Shown here: in pieces, positions 30,266 through 41,142 of the stretch
Layout of the letters: every line of letters begins with the position of its first letter
How positions within the stretch are numbered: the stretch's first letter is position 1
Assembly (NCBI RefSeq): GCF_000698145.1
Contig: NZ_BAXB01000015.1
Location: forward strand, 1 to 64,000
Length of the DNA: 64,000 nucleotides
Direction: 5' to 3'
From: Geomicrobium sp. JCM 19039
GTDB lineage: Bacteria > Bacillota > Bacilli > Bacillales > Marinococcaceae
Position numbers and translations under genes: made by a program
The notes under the pieces: generated by a model
The model's input: only the letters and a program-made list of their open reading frames with translations
The model's database searches: none
Told to the model about the DNA's origin: nothing

Positions 30266-31700
30266 CCCAGAAAAAATCGCCATCATTGATGGCGATACAG
30301 GGGAGCAGTGGACGTACGAGCAAGTAAATCTAATGATCGGAGCATTGACAGAGCAATTCATCGAGAGAGGAATTCGCTTTGGAGAGAGAGTGCTATTGCT
30401 ATCTAATAATAACATCCGAGGCTTCTTGCTCCTATTTGCTTGTCGAAGAATTGGGGCGATTTTTGTGCCGATGAATGGCAGGTTACACGTTAAGGAACTC
30501 AATATGTTGGTGGAAGATTGTACCCCTAAATACTTAGTTTACGACGAGACTCACGAGCATCTGGCAGAGCAGTTACATATTCAAGATAAAGGAATGGTGG
30601 ACCTAGCTTGCTTACAAGGTCCATCCAATATAAATACATCGTACACATACGAATGGAGCTCTCCATGGATGATGATCTATACAGGGGGGACGACGGGTAA
30701 ACCGAAAGGTGTAGTATTAAGTAATCGTTCCATCCACACTAACGCCATTAATACGTTAACAAGTTGGGGACTCTCCAGTAGTGATACGACCATTACAGTG
30801 TTGCCGATGTTTCACACAGGAGGAATCAAGCTTTAACATTGCCGATTCTTTACGCAGGAGGAACGGTTGTTTATACTGCGCAATACTGTCCAACGCAACT
30901 TTCCCAGTTGATTCAACTGTATCGGTGTACCATCCTTCTTATGGTTCCAACGATGTATCAACGGTTCATACAAGAAGTTGATTTTGAACGTGCAAATTTT
31001 CCTTCAATGAAATCGTTTTTATCAGGAGGAGCACCGTGTCCAAATACTGTATATGAAGCGTTTGAACGTCGGGGGTTACCTTTTCGAGAAGGATACGGGA
31101 TGACAGAGGCTGGCCCGAATAACTTTTATATTTCAAATGAAAGAAGCAGAAAAAAAGTATGGAAGTGTCGGAAAAGCGATGATGTATAATGCCATATGCA
31201 TTCGAGATGAAAATGGACGAGTTGCAAAACCTGGTGAAGTTGGCGAGCTATTTATCAAAGGGGATCACCTGTATGAATATTATTGGGGACAAGAAGAAGT
31301 GAATAAAGAACGATGGTTCAATACGGAGGACTTGGCAATGTGCGATGAAGAGGGCGATTATTACATTGTTGGAAGAACGAAAGACATGATCATTAGCGGC
31401 GGTGAGAATATATACCCTCAAGAGATTGAAAAAACGTTAATGCAACTCGCTCATGTTCAAGATGTAGCGGTCGTAGGTGTTCATGATCAAACGTGGGGAG
31501 AGGTTGTTGCATGTGCGGTCGTGCTCGCGCAAGGGATGTGTACTGATGAAACGTTTCTACGAAATTATTGTCAAAACCAACTTGCGCGATATAAAACGCC
31601 GAAATTATATAAGTTCTATGATGAACTGCCGAAAACAGATGTAGGCAAAATTAACAAAAATACATTGAAAGTACAGATGGAAGCAGGATTACGAACGTAG
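30222..31700 (+). CDS. Acyl-CoA synthetase (AMP-dependent ligase), two frameshifts
   Basis: Activates a carboxylic acid to its CoA thioester via an acyl-adenylate. The P-loop YTGGTTGKPKG, the GYGMTEAGPNNF motif and the C-terminal YKTPKLYKFYDELPKTDVGK with the catalytic lysine region are all present. Breaks near 30831 (one base lost) and 31125 (one base gained, likely in a T-run) cancel out in length, giving 492 residues. GGGGGAG precedes the ATG. Following a Liv-type importer, it probably activates the imported acid. Confidence 0.82.
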
Positions 31701-31701
31701 T

Positions 31702-31726
31702 TTCCGAATAAGTAAACTATTCGGAA
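31702..31726. promoter_or_regulatory. 9-bp inverted repeat between ligase and regulator
   Basis: TTCCGAATA-AGTAAAC-TATTCGGAA is a perfect inverted repeat just after the ligase stop and before the regulator's GGAGGTG site. Without a T-run it is more likely an operator or RNA-processing hairpin than a terminator. Confidence 0.45.
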
Positions 31727-31751
31727 CTTAAAAAAACTGGAGGTGTGATGA

Positions 31752-34700
31752 ATGAAGGGTGCTGAATGCATTGAAACGAAGCTAGTTGCCCCGAGCAAAG
31801 GCACCGATGTACTTTTTCGTCCTCATCTCATTCGGTTTCTAAGGAAGATCGAGCACTATAAATTAACGGTTGTGCAAGCCTTGCCTGGTTACGGAAAAAG
31901 TACAGTCGTTTCTTCATTTTTACGGAGTGAGCGGACAAGGTATTGCTGGTATACGATGTCTGAAAGCGATAGCAACCTAGAAGTTTTCGTGCGGTATTTA
32001 CAACGTGCGGTTCGCACAGAAAACGAGAATGCCAGCACCTTTGTATATGAGCGAGACGGGTGCCTCTTGGCTTCCGTCATTAATGAGTGGATAAACGTTG
32101 ACGGACCACTTACGATTGTTATTGACCAGAGCGAATGGATGAATCAATCCGAAGATATTTTGAGTTTCATGGATGAACTCATACGGTTTTTACCTGAGCA
32201 CATTCATCTCGTCCTTCTCACGAGATATTCTCTTTCACTTCCGGTCATTCGTGAGTTGAAAGTGAAAAGTCAGCTGCTCTATCTGTCTCAAGAGACACTT
32301 TCATTTAAAGAGTATGAGCTTGAGGCATTATGTGAAGAGCAGATGTTACGTTTGCAGCCAGAAGAGTTGATAGAGCTACATAAACTTTCGAGTGGTTGGA
32401 TTTCACCAGTACTTATCATTTTCCAAGCGATGAAAAATGGGAGTAGCTTTAGAGTAGTCATCAATGATTTGGAGAGAACGTTAAAGGATTTACAAACGTA
32501 TCTTCTAGACGAGATCGTTTCCAATATGCCGTATGAAATAAAAACGGTATTGTTTAGAGTGGCAATGCTTGAGCAAGTCCTTATTGAAGAATATACCGAA
32601 ATATTCGGTGAAGTTCGCCCTGAAATCTTCGAGCGTTTAAGAGAGAACGGGTTTATCTTTAATGATAAGAACAGGAAAACCGATTGTTTTTACCCATTAA
32701 TTCAACAGTTTCTTCTTACCGAAAATATTCGAATGGGTCAATATAAACCGGCCCAAAAGCAAATTGGAGACTACTATGTCTCAACACAATCTTGGTCGAA
32801 AGCTTTGTATCATTACGAAGAAAGTGAACAATATCTTCATATTGCTCAAGTAATAGACGAGCATGCAAAAGAGCTGTTTCAATCAATGAATGTGGATAAG
32901 GTGCTCGAAAGCATTCAACAACTGGGAATAGAGCACAAGCGGATGTTCCCGAGAATTTTATTGTACGAAGGGACTGTTACCGGGTTCACTCTCGATATAA
33001 AGATGCTCTCGCGTGCTATGAGCGAGCGATTGAACACGGCAAAGAGCGGACGAACTTAGAACTCGAAAGTGCGGGATTGGAAGGGAAAGCTAGAGTGTAC
33101 ATCGACACGATTCAACCAAAAACGGCCAATCACTTGTTGCATCAAGCTGCGGAATGTTTAGAAGCAATGGATGAATTTCGTACCGATAAAATCTATGAGC
33201 TCTATCGATTGATGGCTGAGAATGCGGTGAATCTTGGAGATGCTGTTAGTGCTGAGAAGTGGTATTCCATAAGTAAAAAGCACAACATGACTTCTTATGA
33301 GAATTTAGAAGCGAGACTTTTGCTCAGAACAGGAAGACTTCAGTCGGCATATAAACGATTAGAACGGCAGAAGAAGTTAGCAGAAAACCGTATTCAAAGA
33401 GAACTTCCGAATTCTCACAGAGAAACTGATTTACTCTTGTCCCTTATTCAAGCATTTATGGGCAATTCATTAGAAGCAAAGCAACTTGCACAACAATCGA
33501 TCATTCAAGGGATTGATGTACAATCCCCATTCATTGAAGCATGCGGATGGATGAGAATGGGTCATGCAATCCAATTATCTACGAAATACAACACACACCT
33601 TGTGATCAAATGTTATGAAACTTCTCTTTCGATCATGGATGAAATTGACGTTGCAAGAGGCAAAGCTGAACCGTTTATGGGGCTTTGTCTTCTTCACGGG
33701 AAACAAGGAAACATCGAACGGGCGCTATTCTATGGGCAAGAGGCGCTTAAGGAAACAGAGCGTGTAGAAGATTATTGGCTCTCGTCATTGATTCGTCTTT
33801 GTCTCGGTATTTCTTACATTCACAATGATAACTACACGCTTGCAAAGAAAGAACTTGATGAGTGTAAGCAGTATTTTTTGGAGAGTGACGAACGTTACGG
33901 ACAGACACTTGCGCTCATGTGGCAAGCGTACAATGAATATAGAAACAATAAGCATTCTTTATTCCAGTCCACCGTTCGAAAGTTCATTGAAGCCGTACAA
34001 CTAGAGAACATGGATTATCTTTTACAAAAACGAACGTTTTTTGGACCGAATGATTTACAAGTGTTCACCCCGATGCTTCTTGAATCCAACGGCCCTGTGA
34101 GCGAATCAAGCGAGTACCTGAACAGGATATTAAAAGAGCAGAATCTAGAGGATGTTCACATTCATCCGGGGTATACAGTTCGCATCCAAACACTTGGAGG
34201 ATTGAAAGTGTTTTTAGGGGATAAAGAACTCGTTGAGAAGGATTGGAAACGGGGAAAAGCGAAAGACTTGCTCACATTATTTATTGCAAAGAGAAGAGAA
34301 CAATTATCGAAGGAAGAAATCTTTTCTATATTATGGTCAGGGCAAAATGAAGAGGTTGCAGATCGTGATTTTAAAGTTGCGCTCAACTCTTTAAACAATG
34401 TATTAGAACCGAACCGCTTAGCACGCTCAAAACCATTCTTCATTCAGCGCACGACCTCCAGGTATGGCTTGCGTTTTACTCAATCATTGCAAATGGACTG
34501 TAATGACTTTGAAGCTGCTGTAACGGCAGGTCATCAAGCGAAAAGCCGCGAAGAGGCGATGGTCTTTTATGAAAACGCCATCATGCTGTATGAAGGGGAC
34601 TTTATGAGTGATCGGAATTCTGATGAATGGACGGTTGATGAGCGTGAACGACTACAAGTTCTGTATATTAAAGCGTGTGAGAAATCTGCACATCAACTTC

Positions 34701-34966
34701 TCCGCACCCAAGAGTATGAGCTAGCTATTGATCGAGCAGAAAAGATTATTGAAAAAGACATCTGCTTTGAGGAAGCTTATCGCATTTTGATGATTGGGTA
34801 TTATCATTTGAATAATCGTGTGTATGCATTGCGTTCGTACGATAAATGTAGGCGTGTCATGAACGATGAACTCGGTGTTGAACCGACAGCTGAGCTGCAA
34901 CGAATGCACGAATTATTAAAGATGGGAGAGGTGTTAACATGTGTGTCATTCATGGACAACAGGTGA
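31752..34966 (+). CDS. Large ATPase-BTAD transcriptional regulator, frameshifted
   Basis: About 1071 residues. The N-terminus is a MalT/LuxR-like STAND ATPase (P-loop ALPGYGKST near residue 48, then DQSEW in the Walker B position). A long helical TPR-like middle follows, then an OmpR-type winged helix beginning VRIQTLGGLKVFLG and a bacterial transcriptional activator (BTAD) domain ending ELGVEPTAELQRMHELL. The frame breaks near 33001 in an A-run; one added base restores it. Such proteins activate transcription when a ligand drives ATPase oligomerisation. Placed after the importer and ligase genes, it probably controls this cluster. GGAGGTG precedes the ATG. Confidence 0.82.
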
Positions 34967-35826
34967 CAATCGAAAATGGTGAAACATTGTACATCCGAGA
35001 ACGGGAAGGGGGAGAGGTGCCTGTTCTTTTCATTCATGGGAATATGACTTCTTCAAAGCATTGGGATGTGGTTCTCGAGAAAATGGATGCTTCGTACAAA
35101 CTGTATGCGATTGACCTTAGGGGATTTGGCAAATCAACATACAACCAGTCATTTCAATCTCTAAAAGAGCTTGCCGACGATGTGCATGCGGTCGTGGAGA
35201 AGCTGGGTGTCCAGCACGCGTCGGTTGTTGGTTGGTCTACAGGTGGAGGTGTGGCGATGCAACTTGCAGCCGGATACCCTAAGTTTGTCGATCGTTTAAT
35301 ACTGATGTCCTCGCTGTCGACGAGAGGGTACCCGTTTCAAGATCATGAGGGGAAGCGATTGAATACGAAAGAGCAGATTGAAAATGATCGGCTGCGCACA
35401 ATTCCTACGCTACAGGCTTATAAAAACCGAGATAAATCATTTCTTAAAAAGGTTTGGAATGCAGGCATTTACACGAACCATCAGCCTGAGCCTGAACGTT
35501 ACGAAGAATATTTGGAAGATATGCTCACGCAAAGAAACCTTGTCGATATTTACTACTCAAATAATCATTTCAACATGAGTGATACGTATAATGGATTGGA
35601 AGAAGGGACAAAGGAAATCGAGCGCATTCAAGCTCCTATCCTTATCGTTTGGGGGGAAGATGACTTAGTAATCGTTCGATCCATGACCGAAGAGATCATA
35701 GAAGATTTCCAAACGTTTAACAAAGATGTACACGTGAGCTACTTACAAGATACAGGGCATTCCCCACCCATTGATCGACTAGAGGAGCTCATCGAGACTT
35801 TTGAGGGATTTATAGCAAACGGGTAA
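34939..35826 (+). CDS. Alpha/beta hydrolase, intracellular PHB depolymerase-like
   Basis: 295 residues. HGNMTSSKHWD forms the oxyanion loop, GWSTGG holds the nucleophile serine, a WGEDD acid region and DTGHSP histidine complete the triad. The WS lipase box and the YLEDMLTQRNLVDIYY segment resemble the intracellular poly-hydroxybutyrate depolymerases of Bacillus as I remember them, so a 3-hydroxyacyl ester or oligomer is a possible substrate; this assignment is tentative. It overlaps the regulator's end by 28 bases and has its own GGGAGAGG site. Confidence 0.7.
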   Translation: MCVIHGQQVTIENGETLYIREREGGEVPVLFIHGNMTSSKHWDVVLEKMDASYKLYAIDLRGFGKSTYNQSFQSLKELADDVHAVVEKLGVQHASVVGWSTGGGVAMQLAAGYPKFVDRLILMSSLSTRGYPFQDHEGKRLNTKEQIENDRLRTIPTLQAYKNRDKSFLKKVWNAGIYTNHQPEPERYEEYLEDMLTQRNLVDIYYSNNHFNMSDTYNGLEEGTKEIERIQAPILIVWGEDDLVIVRSMTEEIIEDFQTFNKDVHVSYLQDTGHSPPIDRLEELIETFEGFIANG

Positions 35827-36102
35827 AAATCAAAAATGCATCGCTTTTTTCGTGATGAGCGAAGGAACATTCACGACGTTTACAGCCTCTTTTCGAGCCC
35901 CCAAAGATAATAGAAAGTCTTAGATACAACTGCATTGCTAATGAGTACGTAAATCATACGACAATGAATTCTCCGACTTGGTTTATAGAAATATTCCAAT
36001 GGCCATAAATCGTCGTGTTTATGGCCATGCATTTAGTGAAAACGATCAGTGCTCACAATTTGAAAATCGCATAACGGTGTTTTGCTTGCTGTAAATAGAA
36101 GA

Positions 36103-36130
36103 TCCCATCAAAGGCCATTGGTGGGGTTTT
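36103..36130 (+). terminator. Terminator downstream of PHB depolymerase-like gene
   Basis: CCCATCAA pairs with TTGGTGGG (one G-T pair) around AAGGCCA-like loop and is followed by GTTTTATT. It lies 280 bases after the stop, so it is the nearest likely end of the transcript. Confidence 0.55.
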
Positions 36131-36174
36131 ATTGATTGAGTACCCATTTTAGATGGACTGCCTAAGTATAATTT

Positions 36175-36610
36175 TTAGATAAGTTTAACTAAATAATTTC
36201 TTCAAGAACCAATGGTAAGTTGGGTAAAGTGGAAACTGTGCTCAAGTTACGACCGAACTGTTCTCCAGTTGAGGAAAATCGATATATCTCCATAAACTAG
36301 GGAACAGATTGAGCGAACTCGGTAACAGATTACCGGATCAATTGTACATCCCCGCCCCTAAGTACGCACAAGCTGTCGGCGCGGTTCACGCCGAACCGAG
36401 TCCGATTTGGCTTCGGCCGCGCTCAGGCCGACGGGTTGCTCGCTTATGGGCATTGAATCTGCGCTCCAGTTGGAACAAACTGCGCAGGAGTTTAGCGGAA
36501 TGAGCGCAAAAATCGTTAAACTAGGCAAACTAGCGCGCAAAATGGCACCGCGCTACCCTTGCCAACCCAACACCAAACAGCACAATTTAGGAAAATGTTA
36601 CGTTCATTCC
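36175..36610 (-). repeat. Dispersed GC-rich repeat, copy B (inverted)
   Basis: On the minus strand it follows copy A in the same order: GTGCTGTT, AGCGCGGTGCC, CATTTTGCGCGC, CAGTTTGTTCCAACT, GCCGAAGCCAAATCGGACTC, then after an extra segment of about 112 bp (36248-36359) ACTTGAGCACAGTTT and CTTACCATTG-TTCTTGAAGAA. One of the two GCGCGAGTTT units of copy A is missing. So the family tolerates insertions and loss of units, as non-coding repeats do. Confidence 0.75.
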
Positions 36611-36696
36611 ACAAAAATCGGACCCGATGGTTCTTGTTAGCGAGTAACGTGTATAGTGATGCGCTATTTTCAATCACCTCTTTTCGGGATTTGTGA

Positions 36697-37452
36697 TTAG
36701 TCATTTACGACGGTAATGCTTCCCACTTCTGTTTGTAAATCTAACTTCGGAGCGTCACCGGAAGGTTCGATATGTGTAATGGCTTCTGTGTCGACGACAC
36801 CAACTGTTGTTTGTACATGACTTTGAATCATGTCGGGTAATTCTTTTACTGCAACAGTGATGCTGCCAACGCTTGAACGCACGGTCACGTCGTTAACGAG
36901 TTCATCCATGTCTAAACGAATGGCGCCTACTTCGGTCTCGGCTTCAATTTGACTATTTAAGTTCGTACCTTGGATGCTTCCGACATCAGAGTAGAAACGC
37001 CAAGCTTGTGAAGAGACATTCTGAGCTTCAATGTTGGCAACAGAAGTTGAAACGGTCACAAGCTCCAAGTCTACATCTGGAACATAAACATTCAGTGTGT
37101 GCCTCTCTGGAAAGATGCTGAACAGTTGTACGCGCGGTTCTCGGTCCATAACGACTTCTAACGTGGCATCGTTTAAGCGATGTTGAAGCTCTACATGGTT
37201 CCTTTGCATCCGCATTTGGCTGCCTTCTAAAGCAACAAGAATTTCATCATCGTCATGGGGACTAATTTGAATACTGCCGACGTCAGCTTGGATATGAAGG
37301 CGATCAATATCTTCTGTTGCGTACGTATACGATTGGTCCATATCTTCAAATTGAAAGGGACTCGTTCCGGCAATGTATTGTCCAACATTTCCAATAATGG
37401 AGATGAGAATCATGCTACTGGCGGTAATCACTATCGGCTTAATACGTATCAT
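36697..37452 (-). CDS. DUF4097 family beta-strand repeat membrane protein
   Basis: 251 residues: one N-terminal membrane segment, then a beta-helix made of short strands with recurring (D/E)VGSI units (ADVGSIQI, SDVGSIQG, TEVGAIRL, SSVGSITV, TEVGSITV), the mark of DUF4097 adhesin-like domains. Function unknown; in Bacilli it commonly accompanies a HAAS protein and a PadR regulator, exactly the order here. Start overlaps the upstream gene by four bases. Confidence 0.8.
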   Translation of the reverse strand: MIRIKPIVITASSMILISIIGNVGQYIAGTSPFQFEDMDQSYTYATEDIDRLHIQADVGSIQISPHDDDEILVALEGSQMRMQRNHVELQHRLNDATLEVVMDREPRVQLFSIFPERHTLNVYVPDVDLELVTVSTSVANIEAQNVSSQAWRFYSDVGSIQGTNLNSQIEAETEVGAIRLDMDELVNDVTVRSSVGSITVAVKELPDMIQSHVQTTVGVVDTEAITHIEPSGDAPKLDLQTEVGSITVVND

Positions 37453-37997
37453 TTAGACTCACTCCTTACCATTCTCAAATTAAATTTCACGTATCGCAAT
37501 ATTAAGCTGTACATCCACTGGATGAGCTTCATCGTGCCAATGCCTAGCAAAAGCCCGACACCAACATAGCCAATCATAAGAAATCCTTGATTCCAATAGC
37601 TCTGACCAATCCCTTCTTGGATGAGCAGCAAAAGGGGAGAGATGACGAGCGTTCCTGCTGTGATTAAAAGGGCAATCGGGATAGATATGAGTGCGAGTAA
37701 TGGTCCTAAAATAAAGATCAAATTAAACAAGCCTAAGGAAACAGCGGCAAAGACGGCTTTGGATACGCTTTTGTACGTCGGCTTCTGTTCAGCGGCAGTT
37801 AATTGATATTGAGCTCGAATTTCTTTCGCTGTTTTTTCTGGGGGACCTAGCCGGTCGGCAATCTCTTCTTCACTCCGCCCTTCCTCTATGCCAAGCACGA
37901 AATGTTCTTTATAATCATTGATGAATTCCTCTTGCTCGTGAGCAGGTATATCGTTTAAGTGTTGTTGCAATACGGATATATATTGATTTTTAGTCAT
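37449..37997 (-). CDS. HAAS/DUF1700 domain membrane protein
   Basis: 182 residues. The first 65 or so form the helical HAAS domain (LPxxExxEFINDYKEHF pattern), which can receive signals from PadR-type partners; three to four hydrophobic segments follow. It overlaps the PadR gene by 8 bases and the DUF4097 gene by 4, making one operon. Confidence 0.8.
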   Translation of the reverse strand: MTKNQYISVLQQHLNDIPAHEQEEFINDYKEHFVLGIEEGRSEEEIADRLGPPEKTAKEIRAQYQLTAAEQKPTYKSVSKAVFAAVSLGLFNLIFILGPLLALISIPIALLITAGTLVISPLLLLIQEGIGQSYWNQGFLMIGYVGVGLLLGIGTMKLIQWMYSLILRYVKFNLRMVRSESK

Positions 37998-38313
37998 GAG
38001 AATCCTCCCCGTGAATAATTTCTTGAACCCCTTGTGTAAAATGATTCCATTCCTTTAGTAATTCGTCTTTTAAAAGCAAGCCTTTATTTGTAATTGCGTA
38101 ATATTTTCTTGGAGGCCCTTCTTTGGATTCAGACAAGTACGTGGAAAACAGTTCTTCCTTCGTCATTCTGCGAAGCAGTGGATAAATTCCACCCTCAGAT
38201 ATTTCGAATTTCTTTGATATTTCTTCAACCAATTCATACCCGTAACGGTCTTTATGAGACGTGAGTATGAGTACGCATAACTCGAGCACACCCTTTTTGA
38301 ATTGAACATTCAT
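37990..38313 (-). CDS. PadR family transcriptional regulator
   Basis: About 107 residues. FKKGVLELCVLILT, RYGYELVEEI and SEGGIYPLLRRM are the winged-helix marks of PadR subfamily 2, and the C-terminal helix is short. The ATG at 38313 gives the usual MNVQFKKG start; two in-frame ATGs lie just upstream (38316, 38325). First gene of the HAAS/DUF4097 operon, most likely an autorepressor. Confidence 0.85.
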   Translation of the reverse strand: MNVQFKKGVLELCVLILTSHKDRYGYELVEEISKKFEISEGGIYPLLRRMTKEELFSTYLSESKEGPPRKYYAITNKGLLLKDELLKEWNHFTQGVQEIIHGEDSHD

Positions 38314-38336
38314 CATTATCACCATCGCTTTAATCG

Positions 38337-38361
38337 GTACTGATTAATAAACAGTACTGAT
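38337..38361. promoter_or_regulatory. Candidate PadR operator
   Basis: GTACTGAT occurs at 38337-38344 and 38354-38361, 17 bp apart, and the second copy is part of palindromic CAGTACTG. It lies right upstream of the PadR gene, the usual place for autoregulation. Confidence 0.45.
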
Positions 38362-38402
38362 CGATATAAAGTAATAATAATCTGATAAAATGATCTTGTC
38401 AA

Positions 38403-38427
38403 TAAAAAAAACGTGCAACCGCACGTT
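38403..38427 (-). terminator. Terminator of the 38426 membrane gene
   Basis: On the minus strand AACGTGC pairs with GCACGTT around GGTT and is followed by a run of seven or so T. The stem overlaps the stop codon. Confidence 0.75.
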
Positions 38428-38866
38428 AAAGTAATACGAACAATAAGAGGACGACAACAAGAATACCCATCGTTAGATGGATGGATTGTTGAGGACTATC
38501 ATTTGTACGAGAGAGAAGAGAGGTGAGGAGAGAAAAGGTTAAAAAGATAAAGATGAAGATGAAAGTAAGCAACCAATGAGATTGCACGGAGAGAGAAAAG
38601 AGTTCAAAGCTAATCATAAAACCTATGGTTAAAATAACTAAAACAACCGATGATACGAATGGCACTTTGGACCAAAAAGCATGATCAAACAATGACGGGT
38701 CTTTCTTATTTTCGATGAGGAAAAGCGCGTACACAACGAATACGAACACAATCAAAAACAATCCTGATACCGAACTAGGGATCACCGTGCCGTCTGGGGA
38801 AAAGAACACATTCACAATCCATTGAGAGATGAGGTGTGCAAACGATAACCCTGTAAACAGGATCAT
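38426..38866 (-). CDS. Hypothetical four-helix membrane protein
   Basis: 146 residues with about four hydrophobic segments and no motif I recognise. In the same frame the sequence is open upstream of the ATG for some 15 further codons, and an AGGAGAGG site sits at about 38915, so the true start may lie upstream, possibly with a non-ATG codon or an altered base. It has its own terminator. Confidence 0.55.
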   Translation of the reverse strand: MILFTGLSFAHLISQWIVNVFFSPDGTVIPSSVSGLFLIVFVFVVYALFLIENKKDPSLFDHAFWSKVPFVSSVVLVILTIGFMISFELFSLSVQSHWLLTFIFIFIFLTFSLLTSLLSRTNDSPQQSIHLTMGILVVVLLLFVLL

Positions 38867-38975
38867 AAGTATAATGAGTTGGTACCACGTCCACTTAGAA
38901 AGTATGAATATCCTCTCCTTTATCGCTCACTAATACGAGGGTAACATAGGAAAAAAGATTTGCAAATTACGAATT

Positions 38976-39017
38976 GTTCGACTAGAATCGAACTATACTA
39001 TTCGATAGGAGTCGAAC
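38976..39017. promoter_or_regulatory. Nested palindromic operator of the ArsR-like gene
   Basis: GTTCGACT (38976) and AGTCGAAC (39010-39017) form the outer inverted repeat, and ATCGAA / TTCGAT an inner one around CTATACTA. The TATACT in the centre may be the -10 box. The ribosome site GGAG of the next gene lies inside the right arm, so binding would shut the gene off; autoregulation is likely. Confidence 0.6.
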
Positions 39018-39020
39018 AAT

Positions 39021-39915
39021 ATGCGCATTCAGTCTGAGTGTAAACCTGTGATGGAATTTCTCCTTAGTTTGAGATTATTTAGAAATCGTACGCATCAAAA
39101 ACGGTTTGATCTTAACCATAAATGGAAAGAGGGAGCGGGAACATCTTTTTCTAAGGATCAGTTGGGTACATAGACACAGAGGCGTTTGAACAGACGTTGC
39201 TATACTTGGATCAACACTTGTTGTTAAGTGGTGTACAACCTAAAGGAATTATGACTTTCTTACAACAGGTTCAGAGTGAGCAGTGGCCAGAGAGCCATCC
39301 AAGAAATCCGTATTCCATTCAAAGTGATGGAAAAGAAATTTATGAAATTTTGCGCACGTGGTATGATGGATATTATCACAAAATTGAGGCAAAAGTGACA
39401 GCTGGGTTGTGGATGCAAAAGCAACGTGCCGACCAAATTATAGACCAATACCCACCGGTACAAGCTGTTGAGCAGGTGACGAATGGCATTTACTTAGAAG
39501 ATATGAAAAGTCGTACCGTCATCGTAACGCCCCACTATCATTGGCGTCCAATTGTGTTATACAAAGACTATGAGGATGTATCTTATTATGCGTATTCAGC
39601 AGATGATCTTGTGCTATTCCGTGAAACGATTCCTCCTATTATTTAAGGGTGCAACAAGCACTCAGCGATGAACGGAGATTAGCGCTTTTGCGACTCCTAG
39701 TTGGAACTTCTAAGAGTTTTGGAGAAATTCACGAAGAGATGGGCTTAGCGAAAAGTACGGTGCATCACCACATCATCACACTTAGAGCTGCAGGCCTAGT
39801 ACGAGTGCATTCTACATATGGAAAAAATGATCGGTATTCTTACAGAGAAGAAGGGATGGACGCCATGACGCTTCGGCTCCAGCAATTTTTGCGTGGAGGT
39901 GAGCAGTCATTATGA
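39021..39915 (+). CDS. ArsR-type winged-helix regulator, two frameshifts
   Basis: About 298 residues when repaired. A long N-terminal domain is followed by an ArsR-like winged helix (about residues 205-270: LSDERRLALLRLL, MGLAKSTVHHHIITLRAAGLV). Breaks near 39168 (G-run) and 39645 (T-run) are each repaired by one added base. Proteins with this layout repress neighbouring transporter genes. Its stop overlaps the MFS gene start by four bases, and a palindrome covers its start, so it probably controls itself, the MFS pump and fosB. Confidence 0.7.
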
Positions 39916-41142
39916 AAGTTTATATGAGTCGTTCGTTCGTCATTCTCTGGATTGCCCAGTCTGCATCGGCACTCGGGAGTACGTTTACGACGTTCATTAT
40001 CTCTTTTTTAGTCTATCAATTATCGGATTCATTAATTTTTATGAGTCTTACTTGGATCCTCTTTACCGTTCCAAATATTATTATGAACCTCATTGCAGGT
40101 CCATATATTGATAAGTTGCAATACAAAAGTGTCATGATTTTCTCTGAGCTCATGCGGGCGTTAGCGATTAGCGTAATTCTTGTTTTTTCGGTAACGGGTG
40201 GATTGAACATTGGGTTGTTATTTGCAGCGACGGTTGTTTTTGGACTAGCAGAACCACTATTTCGCCCTGCTGGAATGGCGTATGTTGCGTATCTGCTCCC
40301 AAAATCGAAACTACAGCGAGGCAATGCGCTGTTAGAAGGAACGATGCAACTAACAATGATGCTAGGCCCAGCTTTAGGAGGAGTATTACTCGCCTTTCTC
40401 GGACCCAACTCTGTTCTCATATTCATTACGAGTGTACTAACGGTTTCCGGGGTTTTGTTGCTCTTTTTAACGAAAATACAAAGAGAAAGGTCAACGGCTG
40501 GAGAACGGTGGTTCCAAATGTTTAAGGAAGGGATTGGCTTTTACCGAGTGTTCCCGGTATTGTTTTGGATTGGGATTCTGATGTTAACCATTAATTTTAG
40601 TACAGGTGCGGCACAACCAATGTTTTTACCGTATATCCTTGAACACATCGGTGGAACCGAACTCCACTACGGCATATTCATGTCTCTTTTCTCGATCGGA
40701 TGATGCTTGGTTCTGTTACGGCGGGCATATGGCAGTCCCCAAAAAACTTGCGCGTAGTGATGTTAGGCAGTCTCACGTGTTCGGGTATTGCGATGGCAAC
40801 ATTGGCGTTTACGACGACGATTTGGGTCGCTTGGGTCGTGTCGGCGGTCCAAGCTTTATCGCCATGCTTTTTACAATTAATAATACGACGTTTTACCAAA
40901 AACGAGTGCCAGAGCATTTGCGAGGTCGTGTATTTGCGGTTAGAACCATTTTGGCGCAAGCAGGAATTCCTCTAGGGGCAGGGGTTGGTGGGTTACTTGC
41001 AGAAGCTTACAATTTCACGGTGTTATTTATTATTCTTGGAGGATTAATTCTGCTCTCCACAATACTCGCGTGGAGTCATAAGATTTTCTATGAGTTAAAC
41101 AAAGAACATACGATGACGAAAGGGGTCTCTCATGGAGATTAA
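39912..41142 (+). CDS. MFS transporter (drug efflux type), two frameshifts
   Basis: About 410 residues with twelve hydrophobic segments spread over three frames. PLFRPAGMAYVAYLLP and VPEHLRGRVFAVRT are typical of MFS exporters of the enterobactin/macrolide (MefA-like) group. Breaks near 40702 (GG before ATGATG) and 40850 (GGCGGTCC) each lack one G. It overlaps the regulator and the following fosB, so the three form one transcript. Substrate unknown. Confidence 0.8.

Larger units (their letters stand above)
35827..36696. other. Gene-free stretch with terminator and repeat copy B
   Basis: Nothing coding is convincing. It carries a hairpin terminator (36103-36130) and the inverted copy of the dispersed repeat (about 36175-36610). 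Short GC-rich frames inside the repeat have no ribosome site and mirror those of copy A. Confidence 0.6.

Noticed and set aside
36309..36640. GC-rich frames on the plus strand
   Set aside because: Same repeat shadow as at 14.5 kb; no ribosome site.
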